Part shown: piece by piece, positions 32,460 through 42,043 of the stretch
Numbering within the stretch: position 1 is the stretch's first letter
Layout of the letters: each line of letters opens with the position of its first letter
Source: B10-G9 sp964627755
GTDB lineage: Bacteria > Chloroflexota > Anaerolineae > Anaerolineales > UBA11858
DNA length: 54,874 nt
Assembly: GCA_964627755.1 (NCBI GenBank)
Contig: CAZVIH010000007.1
Span: forward strand, 1 to 54,874
Reading direction: 5' to 3'
Made by a program: the position numbers and the translations under genes
The notes under the pieces: model-generated
Database searches by the model: none
Seen by the model: only the letters and a program-made list of their open reading frames with translations
Told to the model about the DNA's origin: nothing

Positions 32460-35400
32460 ACTCCACTATCACCCAATCACTGCCGCTGCGGCCGAATACT
32501 TCGGGGGAATACATCTCCTCAGCCTTGGCAGGCGGGACAACAAAGGTGCCAGGGGTTGTGGCGCGGGCCACGTAAGTGTACTCAAATACACCATCCCACA
32601 GCAGTGATGTAAAGGCTTCTGCCCTCTCATCCCGCATATTCTGATGTTCATACCAGGGTCCCCACCACCACCACCATCCGTAGCTGGAATCCGAGCTGCT
32701 GGGATCCTGGGGAATGCTGCCCGAAACCGCCAGGGCAGGATTGATGATCTCTAATCCAGCAGGAAGCGGATCTACCAAGGCAACATGGTAGCGCCTGTTA
32801 TCTGCGATCATTGTGATGCGGACTCTCACCCGCGCTCCGGCTTTGATGACCCAGGTGCCATCTTCCAGGTGTTTGACATCCTTGGGATCATCCACCGCTT
32901 CATACTCTCGCTGAACCACAAATCCCATTTCAAGCGGATCCAGCTGCAGATCAGTAGGAGCGTATTTTAATCCCAGACGGTAGTACAACCTTCCCGGACC
33001 TTCCTTGCTGATGATTAAATCCTGCTGCTCCAGATTGGTATCCACCAGGTAACCCATCGGCACCTCTGTCAGATGGCGTTCTGTGCTGTAACCAACGTAT
33101 TCATGCTCTCCGGCATAGGTATCACCCAACCAGATCCGAGCCACAAACTCCGGTTCCACTGATTCATAGGTGTTGAAGTAGCGGTCCAAAGCCAGCAGCA
33201 CAAAAACGTTTTCCTGGGTACTGTTCCAACGGCCCCGCTTGCGGTGCGCCAGGAGGCCAGTGACCAGTTTGGGGATCAAATCACTATCAGGATCATCTGC
33301 AATCATCGTATCCAGCATCACAGCATCTGTTTTCCTGTCCGAGCTCAACAGCAGATAAGACTGATCGTCATAGTAGGTAGTGAAATTGGCTGCCCCGGGG
33401 GTTTCCACTACTCTGTTACCCACCCAGGTCCGGATTTCTTTCAGCTCCGCCAGCGACCCGGCATCATCTACCAACACCTGCCAGATCCAGCCGATACCGG
33501 CCATCGAAATATGGTCAAAGCCTGATTGATGGAACAAATCGCGGGCTTTGGATGGATCAGGATCATCCATCAAGTCCCGAACGTAAAGGGCATAGGCGCT
33601 GAGGGTATTGCGGGTGTACTCCCCATACCAGTAAGGATAATAATTCTCGATCTCGCGCAGATACCCCTGAACCATAAACCACATATCATCGGACACTTCA
33701 AAACCCTTCTGCCTGGCCCGGGCCAGAGAATGCGCCACATGAATGGTGTTATAGGGGATGGAATCCTGCCCCCGGCGCCAGTAGGGGAAACCGCCGTCAT
33801 AGTTCTGGATAGTTCCCAGCATTTCCAGATCCCTGGCTACCCGGTCTTCCATTTCCTGCGGAGTCGGCATACCTTCAGCTTCAAAAGCGCTCAGCACATC
33901 CCTCAAGGCAGCGATACCCAGAATGCGGGATGACATCTGCTCCGAACATTCATAGGGGTAGGAGTAGAGGTACATCACAGCATCTGTCAGAGCCTGTAAA
34001 GCGGTGGATGAGGTATTGATCTCCAATCCTCCAAACTGCGGGAAAACATCGGCTGGTCTGGCAATTGGTTGGATAACAGCCTCTTGGTCAAGAACACCAT
34101 AGGTCGCAAAAGCTTCGGTGGTTGCCGGAGTATATACCGGCATTTCACCAGAAGCAGCATCAGCATACTTGCCTGAAGTCGCTGCTACCCGGAACTTGGC
34201 GGTCCCCGCCATTTCGGCCGACATCGGGAAGCGCACCTCGATCCGGTCATTGGCCGGGATCCGGACTTTCATACCCATCTCATCATCCAGCTCCAGGTTG
34301 CTGGCCTGGATGATCACTTCTGCTTCCATAAGTTCATCGGTCTGATTCTGAAGCACAATGGGCATTTGAAACTGGTCTCCAAAGTTCAAGAAGCGCGGAG
34401 CGGAAGGCCGGACCATCAGCGGCAGCCGGGCTGTGATGCTGGATTCACCCGACCCAAAATTCTTACCACTTTCATCTACCGCAACCACCATCACCCGGTA
34501 GCGGGTCAGGTTGTCCGGCAAACTGACTTTTACGACTGCTTTGCCATTATTATTTGTTTTCACTTCCGGTGCAAAAGTCGCCAGGGGATTGAAATCTATT
34601 CTGATCTGGATTGCTTCTCCACCAGTTGCTCCATTATCCGCGCCCATACCCTTGGCTTCCATATCGGCATCAGCCATTTCCATGGCGGGAGCTTCCATCA
34701 AGGCTTCCTCCATGACTTCACCTTCCATGGCCATAGTCGCCTGGGGCATAGCCCTGATCTCATCAGCAGCCTGGTCCAGCAGAGCCCCGGGATTGGCCAG
34801 CAGGATGCTGGATCGGGTATAGTAGCTGCTGGTATCTGCCGGTCGTGTAGCATAAAATACTGAGAGAGGATCTGCCAGCTGGTAGTCGGTCAATCCCAGG
34901 ATGGCTTCATCCACTACCACCACTGCCAGCTCGACCCCTGAAAGCGGCTCACCGGAGGCATCCCGGACGGTGACATCCAGCCAAGTATCCTCACCAGGCT
35001 GCAGTTTATCTTCCCGGGGCTCAACCAGCAGATCCAAGGTCCGACTTATTGGAGGAATAGATAGATTGATCTGTCCGGTCGCAAAAGCGGGCCTTGGAGG
35101 AGTGCCCTCAAGCTCTTCTCCCTGGTCGTCGGTTCTGGTGGTCGATCCTACCAAGTCCACCTGAACAAACAGATTAGGGATATATTTTTCTTCGATCGGG
35201 ACCTGCAGTGTATGGCTGCTGCCGTCCATTGTGAAACTTTCGGTTGAAATGATGCCGTTGCGGCTGATAGTTAACAAACCTTCCCCGTTGCTGAAGGGCG
35301 CCTGAACCAGGATCTCAGCCACATCTCCCGGCTGATAGACTTCCTGATCTGGGATCAGGTTAACCTGCTCCTGCTCCACATCGCGGGAGGGGGGTCGCTC

Positions 35401-38400
35401 TCCACCGCTTACCCAGCGGGTCATTCTGCTTTGATTGATTCTGCCTTTGGAATCCAGCACAACTGCTGTGATCTGATATCGTCCACCCCGGGGTGTATCA
35501 AACTGGCAGCTGACCGGTTCATCCGTTGAGCCAACAGCACATTCCTGGATATCAACTTCTACTTCCTGCCAGCGCCCGTCCTGATATTTCCATTCCAGGC
35601 GGGCAGCTTCTACGGTGACTGGCCTGTCTTCAACAACATTTCCATCCAGATCAGTGACGATCAGATCTACTTCCAATGGTTCCCCCTGCTCAACAAAGTA
35701 GCGCTCTGTTCGCATTCCAACATAAAGGTCTGCCGGGTGAACAGTCAGGCTGGTAGAGCCTGTCCAGGCCTGCCTGTTGACATCAAATACTGTTCCTTCC
35801 GCAACAACACTGTATGCCCGGGGGACTACCATGGATTCAAAATCCATTCTCAGGTAATGGTTGCCAGAAGCATCTGTCACACCGCTGAAGCTGTCTCCGG
35901 TCGTACCGTTGTTGTCCTGATAAAAGGAGTCATAGAACCACCAGGGGGTCCAATATCCAAAGCTGAAGTCGGACCAGTTGGGCGGCTGATAGTTAGTTGG
36001 AGTTGACATCACATACCAGTTTGTTTCCGCATTTGGAAGTGGACCGCCGGCGTAGTACTTGGCCTCAACTGCCAGGACGGCATGATCGCCAACAAAATAT
36101 GGGCCGGTGGTTTCATTGCGGGCGCTAACTTCAAACTCCGGGCGCCGGAATTCCTGCACCTGGATCTGATGATAGTAATAGTTATCGGAAATCCCTGATA
36201 ATGAACCTATGGGATTGATGATCACCTGGGTATATCCCAGGTTGGCATTCTCTGGCAGCGAAAAATGGAAATCAAATCCGCCTAAAGAATTCACATCCGC
36301 TTGGCCTGTTGCCAGTTCATTGCCCTGGGAACCAATTACCTGGTAAGAAACCTGGCTGACCTGATTGCCCACCAGTTCCACGTCCCCGGATTCATCGGTT
36401 CCGATCCTGCGCATCCAGCCTTTAAGATAAACCTCTTCACCTGGTTTATACATCTGGCGGTCATCCCAGACATACCAGCGAAGTTCATCCTCCAGGGAGC
36501 GGCGGGTCCAGCCGCTTTCGCTCCAGTAATAGGACGAGGGCGGCATAAAAGCCAGGTCGTCTCCTTTTTCAGCAACCAGGTAGGGGATGCCTTCATAAGG
36601 GAGATCGAATTTCGCCACACCAGTCTGATCTGTCTTTCCGATCGTTGAATTGGTCCCAGGTTTGATGCTCACATTTTCCAGGGGCGCTCCAGTCAGAAGA
36701 TCCGTAGCCCAGACTACCATTTCTGAGTTGTCTACAAAAGCATCCAGACCGATATCGGATATCTGAACCCAGACCTGAACATGCTCCCAGTAGCGCTCCT
36801 CCTGGAATAAGCCTTTCGGGGGTTTAGCGATCACGATAAACTGGCCGCTATCCCCATCCAGGTGCTCAGCCAATGGGATATAAACCTCGGTAAGTTTGTC
36901 TGCGGGAGATTCTATAGCCACAGTATCACCAAACACCTTTTTACCAGGAGGTGAAAGGAGTAAATCCGTCCTTTGATAATCTCTCAGATACTCCAGAAAA
37001 GCCGGCCAGTCCGAAGGCTCCACCTGGTAGATCTCCACATTCAGTTTGTTGTAATTGATGGTATAGAGAGACAGGGCCGGGTTCTGGTCAGCAGGATCCA
37101 TGGTGACAAAGATCTCATCCGGGCCAAATAAAACCGGATCGGCCGAGCCAATCTTGAATTTTAATTCTTCATCTTTTCCCAGGATCTGCCCAAACTGGTC
37201 TTTGATCGAGCTGTCTACAGTTACCCAGTAAGTTGTTCTTCCCTGGGTATTGCCCTGGATATTGATGGTATTGCCATATATATTAACCGAAGCGTTAGGT
37301 AGCTCAGGTTCAATGGTCACCATACTGCCATCGTAAAAATCCATATCGATCGGGTTATTGAATCTGATATAAAGCGGTGTAAGCGGCCGGCAGGGTTCAT
37401 CTCCCCAGGAACAGCCGTGTTCCTCCACTCTCAAAGGAGCGTACGTCGAAAATGAAAAGCTCTGGTCAGATTCTGTCACCAGGGGACCTTCCGCGGAAGG
37501 AGTTCCTGCCTGGATGACTACTGATATTCCAGTATCTGCAGGCAGCGGTTCCAGAGCCCGGAAGGCCAGCCAACGGCCATCTTCAGCATATTCGATCTTG
37601 CGGCTGAGATTCTCATCTGCCAATATCTCTTCTTCGCTGGCCAATTTGATCTGCACAGGAAGATTTCCAGCTGTGACCTGGATATGATCAATAACAGCAG
37701 ATTGGTCAATCTGCTGATCAAAAGAAATGAAAAACAGTGGTTCCAGCGGCTGCGGTCCATAGGAAGGATAATAATCTTCCATGACGGGCGGTGGCGTGGA
37801 GAACCGGAACTGCACCGTATCCTGAAGGGTTTTCCCAACGGCAGACTGTACACCTGCGGGGATGGTCACCAAATATTCGGTTGCCATGGGCAGGCGGTCA
37901 TAAAGATCTGAATCCGAAAGGAAATTTAATGTCCGGGTTCCCAACCAGCGCCAAGAACCTGGGATAAGAGGAGTTACCTGGACTGGCACATCTTCTTCCG
38001 CCAATGCTTCCAGGGTATTCAGAGCGATCATCGGCTGATTAAAAGTTACGCTGATGAAAGGAGCGATAGCTACTGCCCCATCCGGTGCGTATCGGAGCAC
38101 TTCAAGTTCTTCTCCAAATACAGGCTGTGGTTTTACCAAATCTACTGGGCTGGGAAAAGTTTCCGGGATGGTATCACCTGTTAATGGCGGGGGCAGGATT
38201 TGCTCTGGCAGTCGGAAATCAACTTCCAGACCCTGATCTTCCACCCAGGGTGCCAAACGGGCCAAAATAACTTCGATCTCTTCTTCAGTTAAAGGCATTC
38301 CCTTGACAGGGACTAATCTCTCGATAACCGATGGTACTTCCTGGCCGTCACTGAGCTGGATCGTTAATCCCGGACCTCCCCCATCGCCATCCGGGGCAGG

Positions 38401-38574
38401 ACCACCCTGCTCTATAGTGCCAGATCCGTTTTGATCAATCGGAATGGGTTGGGGAGTTGCAGCATCAGTTCCCCTTTGTCCAGGCAATGTACAGGCCAAA
38501 GTATTTCCAATCAGCATGATCAATGCCAGGCTGACCATCACTACTCGTCGGGTAACCACAACGCTCTTTTTCAT
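32458..38574 (-). CDS. Alpha-2-macroglobulin family lipoprotein (2038 aa)
   Basis: The start is ATG 38574 because AGGAGT lies just upstream; the ATG at 38592 overlaps that site. A signal peptide with lipobox (GNTLAC) anchors the protein. Ig-like N-terminal domains (~130-500) precede MG domains (YKPGEEVYLKGWMRR), the A2M_N_2/bait region, the A2M central domain (LPDNLTRYRVMVVAVD...) and the thioester segment YPYECSEQMSSRI. The C-terminal part carries the usual AEEMYSPEVFGRS. The thioester reads CSEQ, keeping Cys and Gln. The bait (~residues 1275-1320) is Met-, Glu- and Ala-rich (AMEGEVMEEALMEAPAMEMADADM). Such proteins trap attacking proteases in the envelope. The frequent partner pbpC is not adjacent. 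Confidence 0.93.
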   Translation of the reverse strand: MKKSVVVTRRVVMVSLALIMLIGNTLACTLPGQRGTDAATPQPIPIDQNGSGTIEQGGPAPDGDGGGPGLTIQLSDGQEVPSVIERLVPVKGMPLTEEEIEVILARLAPWVEDQGLEVDFRLPEQILPPPLTGDTIPETFPSPVDLVKPQPVFGEELEVLRYAPDGAVAIAPFISVTFNQPMIALNTLEALAEEDVPVQVTPLIPGSWRWLGTRTLNFLSDSDLYDRLPMATEYLVTIPAGVQSAVGKTLQDTVQFRFSTPPPVMEDYYPSYGPQPLEPLFFISFDQQIDQSAVIDHIQVTAGNLPVQIKLASEEEILADENLSRKIEYAEDGRWLAFRALEPLPADTGISVVIQAGTPSAEGPLVTESDQSFSFSTYAPLRVEEHGCSWGDEPCRPLTPLYIRFNNPIDMDFYDGSMVTIEPELPNASVNIYGNTINIQGNTQGRTTYWVTVDSSIKDQFGQILGKDEELKFKIGSADPVLFGPDEIFVTMDPADQNPALSLYTINYNKLNVEIYQVEPSDWPAFLEYLRDYQRTDLLLSPPGKKVFGDTVAIESPADKLTEVYIPLAEHLDGDSGQFIVIAKPPKGLFQEERYWEHVQVWVQISDIGLDAFVDNSEMVVWATDLLTGAPLENVSIKPGTNSTIGKTDQTGVAKFDLPYEGIPYLVAEKGDDLAFMPPSSYYWSESGWTRRSLEDELRWYVWDDRQMYKPGEEVYLKGWMRRIGTDESGDVELVGNQVSQVSYQVIGSQGNELATGQADVNSLGGFDFHFSLPENANLGYTQVIINPIGSLSGISDNYYYHQIQVQEFRRPEFEVSARNETTGPYFVGDHAVLAVEAKYYAGGPLPNAETNWYVMSTPTNYQPPNWSDFSFGYWTPWWFYDSFYQDNNGTTGDSFSGVTDASGNHYLRMDFESMVVPRAYSVVAEGTVFDVNRQAWTGSTSLTVHPADLYVGMRTERYFVEQGEPLEVDLIVTDLDGNVVEDRPVTVEAARLEWKYQDGRWQEVEVDIQECAVGSTDEPVSCQFDTPRGGRYQITAVVLDSKGRINQSRMTRWVSGGERPPSRDVEQEQVNLIPDQEVYQPGDVAEILVQAPFSNGEGLLTISRNGIISTESFTMDGSSHTLQVPIEEKYIPNLFVQVDLVGSTTRTDDQGEELEGTPPRPAFATGQINLSIPPISRTLDLLVEPREDKLQPGEDTWLDVTVRDASGEPLSGVELAVVVVDEAILGLTDYQLADPLSVFYATRPADTSSYYTRSSILLANPGALLDQAADEIRAMPQATMAMEGEVMEEALMEAPAMEMADADMEAKGMGADNGATGGEAIQIRIDFNPLATFAPEVKTNNNGKAVVKVSLPDNLTRYRVMVVAVDESGKNFGSGESSITARLPLMVRPSAPRFLNFGDQFQMPIVLQNQTDELMEAEVIIQASNLELDDEMGMKVRIPANDRIEVRFPMSAEMAGTAKFRVAATSGKYADAASGEMPVYTPATTEAFATYGVLDQEAVIQPIARPADVFPQFGGLEINTSSTALQALTDAVMYLYSYPYECSEQMSSRILGIAALRDVLSAFEAEGMPTPQEMEDRVARDLEMLGTIQNYDGGFPYWRRGQDSIPYNTIHVAHSLARARQKGFEVSDDMWFMVQGYLREIENYYPYWYGEYTRNTLSAYALYVRDLMDDPDPSKARDLFHQSGFDHISMAGIGWIWQVLVDDAGSLAELKEIRTWVGNRVVETPGAANFTTYYDDQSYLLLSSDRKTDAVMLDTMIADDPDSDLIPKLVTGLLAHRKRGRWNSTQENVFVLLALDRYFNTYESVEPEFVARIWLGDTYAGEHEYVGYSTERHLTEVPMGYLVDTNLEQQDLIISKEGPGRLYYRLGLKYAPTDLQLDPLEMGFVVQREYEAVDDPKDVKHLEDGTWVIKAGARVRVRITMIADNRRYHVALVDPLPAGLEIINPALAVSGSIPQDPSSSDSSYGWWWWWGPWYEHQNMRDERAEAFTSLLWDGVFEYTYVARATTPGTFVVPPAKAEEMYSPEVFGRSGSDWVIVE

Positions 38575-38677
38575 CGTTATACTCCTCTTCATCTCTGGGT
38601 ATTTAATATTTCAGGCATCCAGTAGACGAAATTCACCGCTTAAATGTTCCCGGCGGATCAATGGATTATTTCCTTTT

Positions 38678-39094
38678 TTATAAACTTGCCAGGTATGTAC
38701 GAAGGATTTCCTCAGCATGCGGGAGATCCTCATAAGCCATCACCGAAAGCAGAGGATCAGGATTGCCGCTGATCATCTTCGTGACCACAACCCCTTCTTT
38801 ATATAAACACAACACTGGCATATCGAGACTCAGCGCATAACCGATCTCATACCCTACACCATGGGAAGGAGTGCTTATCTCAGCGACAAGTATGTCACTT
38901 TCCCGGATCCAGTTGACATCCCGTTGGTAAATATCCAGGGGTTCCTTCTGATCATCAATCTCCTCAATTCCAGTCTCAGCAATATGTGCTGTTGGGACAT
39001 CTATCCCCATCCCGATCATCACACCTACCAGATACTGATAGACCTTTTCGTCCTTCCTCCCGCCGCTGATAGAACAAGCAAAATATGCCTTCAT
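38678..39094 (-). CDS. Nucleoside 2-deoxyribosyltransferase family protein
   Basis: 138 aa from ATG 39094 (MKAYFACSISGGRKD), chosen because GAGAGG and AGGAG lie just upstream. The family motif is clear: FACSISGG at the N-terminus, DIYQRDVNWIRESDILVAEIS in the middle and the catalytic Glu region SHGVGYEIGYAL. Enzymes of this group move or hydrolyse deoxyribose from nucleosides or nucleotides (NDT or DNPH1-like). A role in nucleotide salvage or clean-up fits with surE and the nucleoside-type ABC system in the window. It is divergent from the ABC ATPase gene. Confidence 0.87.
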   Translation of the reverse strand: MKAYFACSISGGRKDEKVYQYLVGVMIGMGIDVPTAHIAETGIEEIDDQKEPLDIYQRDVNWIRESDILVAEISTPSHGVGYEIGYALSLDMPVLCLYKEGVVVTKMISGNPDPLLSVMAYEDLPHAEEILRTYLASL

Positions 39095-39149
39095 ATCTCC
39101 TACCTCTCCCAATAATCTTCCATCCTCATAGATCCATCAAAATTGGATA

Positions 39150-39158
39150 TGTTATACT
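39150..39158 (+). promoter_or_regulatory. Extended -10 promoter inside the apparent ORF start
   Basis: TG-T-TATACT would start transcription near 39165, which makes the open frame upstream of 39209 non-coding and supports ATG 39209 as the ABC ATPase start. Confidence 0.45.
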
Positions 39159-39208
39159 CGGATTTGTCGGATACAACTGATTTCATTGAATTGTACCCTC
39201 GGATTAAA

Positions 39209-40273
39209 ATGGAAGGACTAGAAATTCAGGATATATGGAAGAGATTTGGAGAGGTTGATGTTCTCCAGGGGATCTCATTCCAGCAGAGAAAAGGCGAGAT
39301 CCTGGCTTTGCTCGGTCCAAGTGGAAGCGGAAAGACCACTTTGCTTGAGATCATTGCTGGCCTGGCAGCACCTGATCAGGGAAACTGCCTTTGGGATGGC
39401 GATTCCTTGCTGGGCGTGCCTCCTCATCTGCGCAATTTCGGGTTAATGTTCCAGGAATATGTCCTTTTTCCCCACAAGAACGTTGAGGAAAATGTAGCCT
39501 TCGGTTTGAAAATGGCGGGAACCGACAGGGAAATCACCTCTGCCAGGGTAAAAGAGGTCTTGGAACTGGTTGGTTTGGCGGGTTTAGAAGATCGAGATCC
39601 GACAACTCTCTCCGGTGGTGAACAGCAGCGGATCGCCCTAGCGAGATCTCTAGCCCCGGAACCCCGCCTGGTCATGCTCGACGAACCACTTGGAGCTCTG
39701 GACAGAAGCATCCGCGAAAGGCTGATTGGGGAACTGCGTGATATTCTAAAACTCTCCTCCCAGACCGCCTTGTATGTGACCCACGATCAGGAGGAAGCCT
39801 TCCGTATTGCTGACAAGGTCGTTATCCTCGGAAAAGGAAAAGCTGCCCAGATCGGCACTCCCCGCGAGATCTATCAACAACCCAATTCCCCCTACATCGC
39901 CCGGTTTCTGGGGATGAATAACCTGCTGGATGGGGAAGCTATCCAAACTGCAGATGGCACTCTCCTGAAAACAAATATTGGATCCTGGTCAGTAAAAGAA
40001 CAACATCAGGGGTCTGGTGTGATCCTGATCAGACCTGATCTGGTGCAGGTTGGATCAGAGAATGACAAAAATACAAACTCACTGACAGGCAAACTAATCA
40101 GCAGTTCCTTTAGCGGATCTGCTATTCATTTAAAAATTGATGTCAAAGGTCAACAACTGGGATTTTCTTGCTCGATTTCTGATGTTGATCTCCCCCAACC
40201 GGGAGAACCCATTCAAATCTCGTTTTCCCCCGATAAAGCTTTGCTTTTTTTCCCGGGCAAATCTGAACACTGA
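39209..40273 (+). CDS. ABC transporter ATP-binding protein (PotA/CysA type), orphan
   Basis: 354 aa from ATG 39209 (MEGLEIQDIWKRFG). Walker A is GPSGSGKTT, the Q loop is in MFQEYVLFPHKNVEENV, the signature is LSGGEQQRIALARSLA, Walker B is RLVMLDEPLGALD and the switch His is YVTHDQEE. The C-terminal ~100 residues form a TOBE/MOP-like regulatory domain (LLDGEAIQTADG..., VILIRPDLV). This is the architecture of spermidine, iron, sulfate or sugar importer ATPases. No permease or binding protein gene is adjacent, so it must pair with components elsewhere. Confidence 0.92.
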   Translation: MEGLEIQDIWKRFGEVDVLQGISFQQRKGEILALLGPSGSGKTTLLEIIAGLAAPDQGNCLWDGDSLLGVPPHLRNFGLMFQEYVLFPHKNVEENVAFGLKMAGTDREITSARVKEVLELVGLAGLEDRDPTTLSGGEQQRIALARSLAPEPRLVMLDEPLGALDRSIRERLIGELRDILKLSSQTALYVTHDQEEAFRIADKVVILGKGKAAQIGTPREIYQQPNSPYIARFLGMNNLLDGEAIQTADGTLLKTNIGSWSVKEQHQGSGVILIRPDLVQVGSENDKNTNSLTGKLISSSFSGSAIHLKIDVKGQQLGFSCSISDVDLPQPGEPIQISFSPDKALLFFPGKSEH

Positions 40274-40294
40274 TTATTGACTCTTCTTCCACCT

Positions 40295-41131
40295 TTAGTA
40301 TTCCAAAAAACCACTCCAAGTACCGGTTAACATAAAACGGACCAGATCAATAAGTGCAATTTGCATCATCGCAGAAGAGAATCCAGCAATCCCCCACCAA
40401 ATTAACTCATTCCAGGAACTGAAGCTGTTTTCCCTTTTCCTTACCAGGATCCAGATCACGCTGTAGAGCACGGTCAACAAAAACATTAAGCTGCCGGTGC
40501 TGACCAATATCAGCGGATAGGTCAGAAGCGGATTTCCAGTTATGATCAGCAGGGTAATGCCGATCGCTCCCCCCAGAAGAATCAACCAATCCCTGAATCC
40601 TTGGATGGCCGGCAAAGGAGAGCTTTCTTTCCAGATCGTTTGACCGACCAGGGGATAAAGAATAACACTGATTACCATTCCAAATCCCAATCCTGTTAAT
40701 AATCGCAGTTCATTTTCAGGCTGATACAAGGACAGGTGTTCCAAACCAGGATATAGATGAACTACAGAATTCAATCCGTCAAGCAGATAGAATACGAATA
40801 AGACCGTCATTAGAACCAATCCGCCAAGGGACGGAAAACCGGATCTTTTTTTTGCCCGCAGTAATTGAAATCCAAAACCCCAGATAAAACCAAGGTATTG
40901 GCCAGTACAGCGAGCGCAGAGGGAAAACGGCCTCTCGCCAAAATAAAAGGAGTGGGTGCCAATGCGATGGCAGACTGCATAGGCAACCGCATCAGATTTT
41001 CCTAATAATCCCGGGGGGGTGTTTATCAACCAGGTTAGGATCAACCCTCCCAGCAGAAAGACCAGAAGATAATGGATAAATCTCTTGTTGATTGGTGTTT
41101 TAGGATCAGTATTTTCCACTTTATTCAGCAA
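40295..41131 (-). CDS. DUF2085 family membrane protein
   Basis: 278 aa from a TTG start at 41131 that overlaps surE by 11 nt; the start is uncertain since no ribosome site is seen. The DUF2085 signature is plain: AVCHRIGTHSFYFGERPFSLCARCTGQYLGFIWG, with Cys and His positions that could bind a metal or heme. About seven membrane helices follow, including LFVFYLLDGLNSVVHLYPGLEHL, another family-typical segment. Function is unknown. It is probably co-transcribed with surE. Confidence 0.85.
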   Translation of the reverse strand: MLNKVENTDPKTPINKRFIHYLLVFLLGGLILTWLINTPPGLLGKSDAVAYAVCHRIGTHSFYFGERPFSLCARCTGQYLGFIWGFGFQLLRAKKRSGFPSLGGLVLMTVLFVFYLLDGLNSVVHLYPGLEHLSLYQPENELRLLTGLGFGMVISVILYPLVGQTIWKESSPLPAIQGFRDWLILLGGAIGITLLIITGNPLLTYPLILVSTGSLMFLLTVLYSVIWILVRKRENSFSSWNELIWWGIAGFSSAMMQIALIDLVRFMLTGTWSGFLEY

Positions 41132-41888
41132 GTATTTTTGCGATTACGGCCAACGAATTTTCAGCAGTCAGGTCCAAATTCAAAGGAGTCAGGGAAGCAT
41201 AACCGCTCTTAATGGCGCCGTAATCCGTTCCCTGGTCCGGGATACCACCTGGAGGGTCTCCTCCCAGCCAATAATAAGGCACACCGCGGGGGTCTGATCT
41301 CTTAAGCAGCTCGTCGTGGTAAACCCGCAGCCCCTGGCGCGTAACCTGCAGCCCTTTGATCTCTTCCAGGGGAAGATAAGGAACGTTGAGATTCAAAACA
41401 ATTTCTTTCGGGAAATTCTTCTTCAACATCATTTCCGCTACCCGGCGGGTGTATTCAGCGGCCGGTTGATAATCCAGGACTCCCAGGTGATTGTCGGGAC
41501 TATCCAGCGATACAGCTAAACCCGGCAAACCCCAGATCACTGCCTCCATCGCTGCAGTCACTGTACCTGAATAGGTCACATCATGCCCGATATTGGCATG
41601 GGGATTGATGCCGGAGACTACCAGATCGATATCTGACAGAATCCCCATTACTGCCAGAGCGACACAATCAGAAGGAGCGCCATCACTGGCAAGAGCTGTG
41701 CTGCCGTCCTGAAGTTTGACATCCCTAACACGCAATGGCCTGTGAAGGGTTTTTACATGACCAGATGCAGACCAGTTCCGATCCGGTGCCAAAACGCTGA
41801 CTTTCCCCAGGTCTCGTAAACCATCCACCAGAGCAAATAAACCCGGAGCTGCCACGCCATCATCATTTGTTACCAGAATATGAGTCAT
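41121..41888 (-). CDS. surE: 5'/3'-nucleotidase SurE
   Basis: 255 aa from ATG 41888 (MTHILVTNDDGVAAPGL). The metal site is set by the DD pair in VTNDDG, Ser in APDRNWSASGHV and Asn in VSGINPHANIG, all conserved. SurE dephosphorylates nucleoside monophosphates in stress and survival metabolism. The YSGTVTAAMEA and GLPGLAVSLDS segments are also typical. It overlaps the DUF2085 gene and is divergent from the MFS transporter gene. Confidence 0.95.
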   Translation of the reverse strand: MTHILVTNDDGVAAPGLFALVDGLRDLGKVSVLAPDRNWSASGHVKTLHRPLRVRDVKLQDGSTALASDGAPSDCVALAVMGILSDIDLVVSGINPHANIGHDVTYSGTVTAAMEAVIWGLPGLAVSLDSPDNHLGVLDYQPAAEYTRRVAEMMLKKNFPKEIVLNLNVPYLPLEEIKGLQVTRQGLRVYHDELLKRSDPRGVPYYWLGGDPPGGIPDQGTDYGAIKSGYASLTPLNLDLTAENSLAVIAKILAE

Positions 41889-42043
41889 AATCAATCCAAT
41901 TAAATTCCTATGGTTTCATAACGGTCTAATATTATAAACGATGTGCAGTTGTACCACTATCTGGATATCCTCCTTGCGTAGGACCCAGTCTGAATTACAA
42001 TGAGGATATTAAATGACACTTTCCGCTTGATTGACTGATTTTT

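Noticed and set aside
32458..38574. Long plus-strand open frames opposite the alpha-2-macroglobulin gene (e.g. 34366-34863, 33526-33933)
   Set aside because: They are shadow frames of a strongly coding minus-strand gene and have no ribosome sites or family resemblance.
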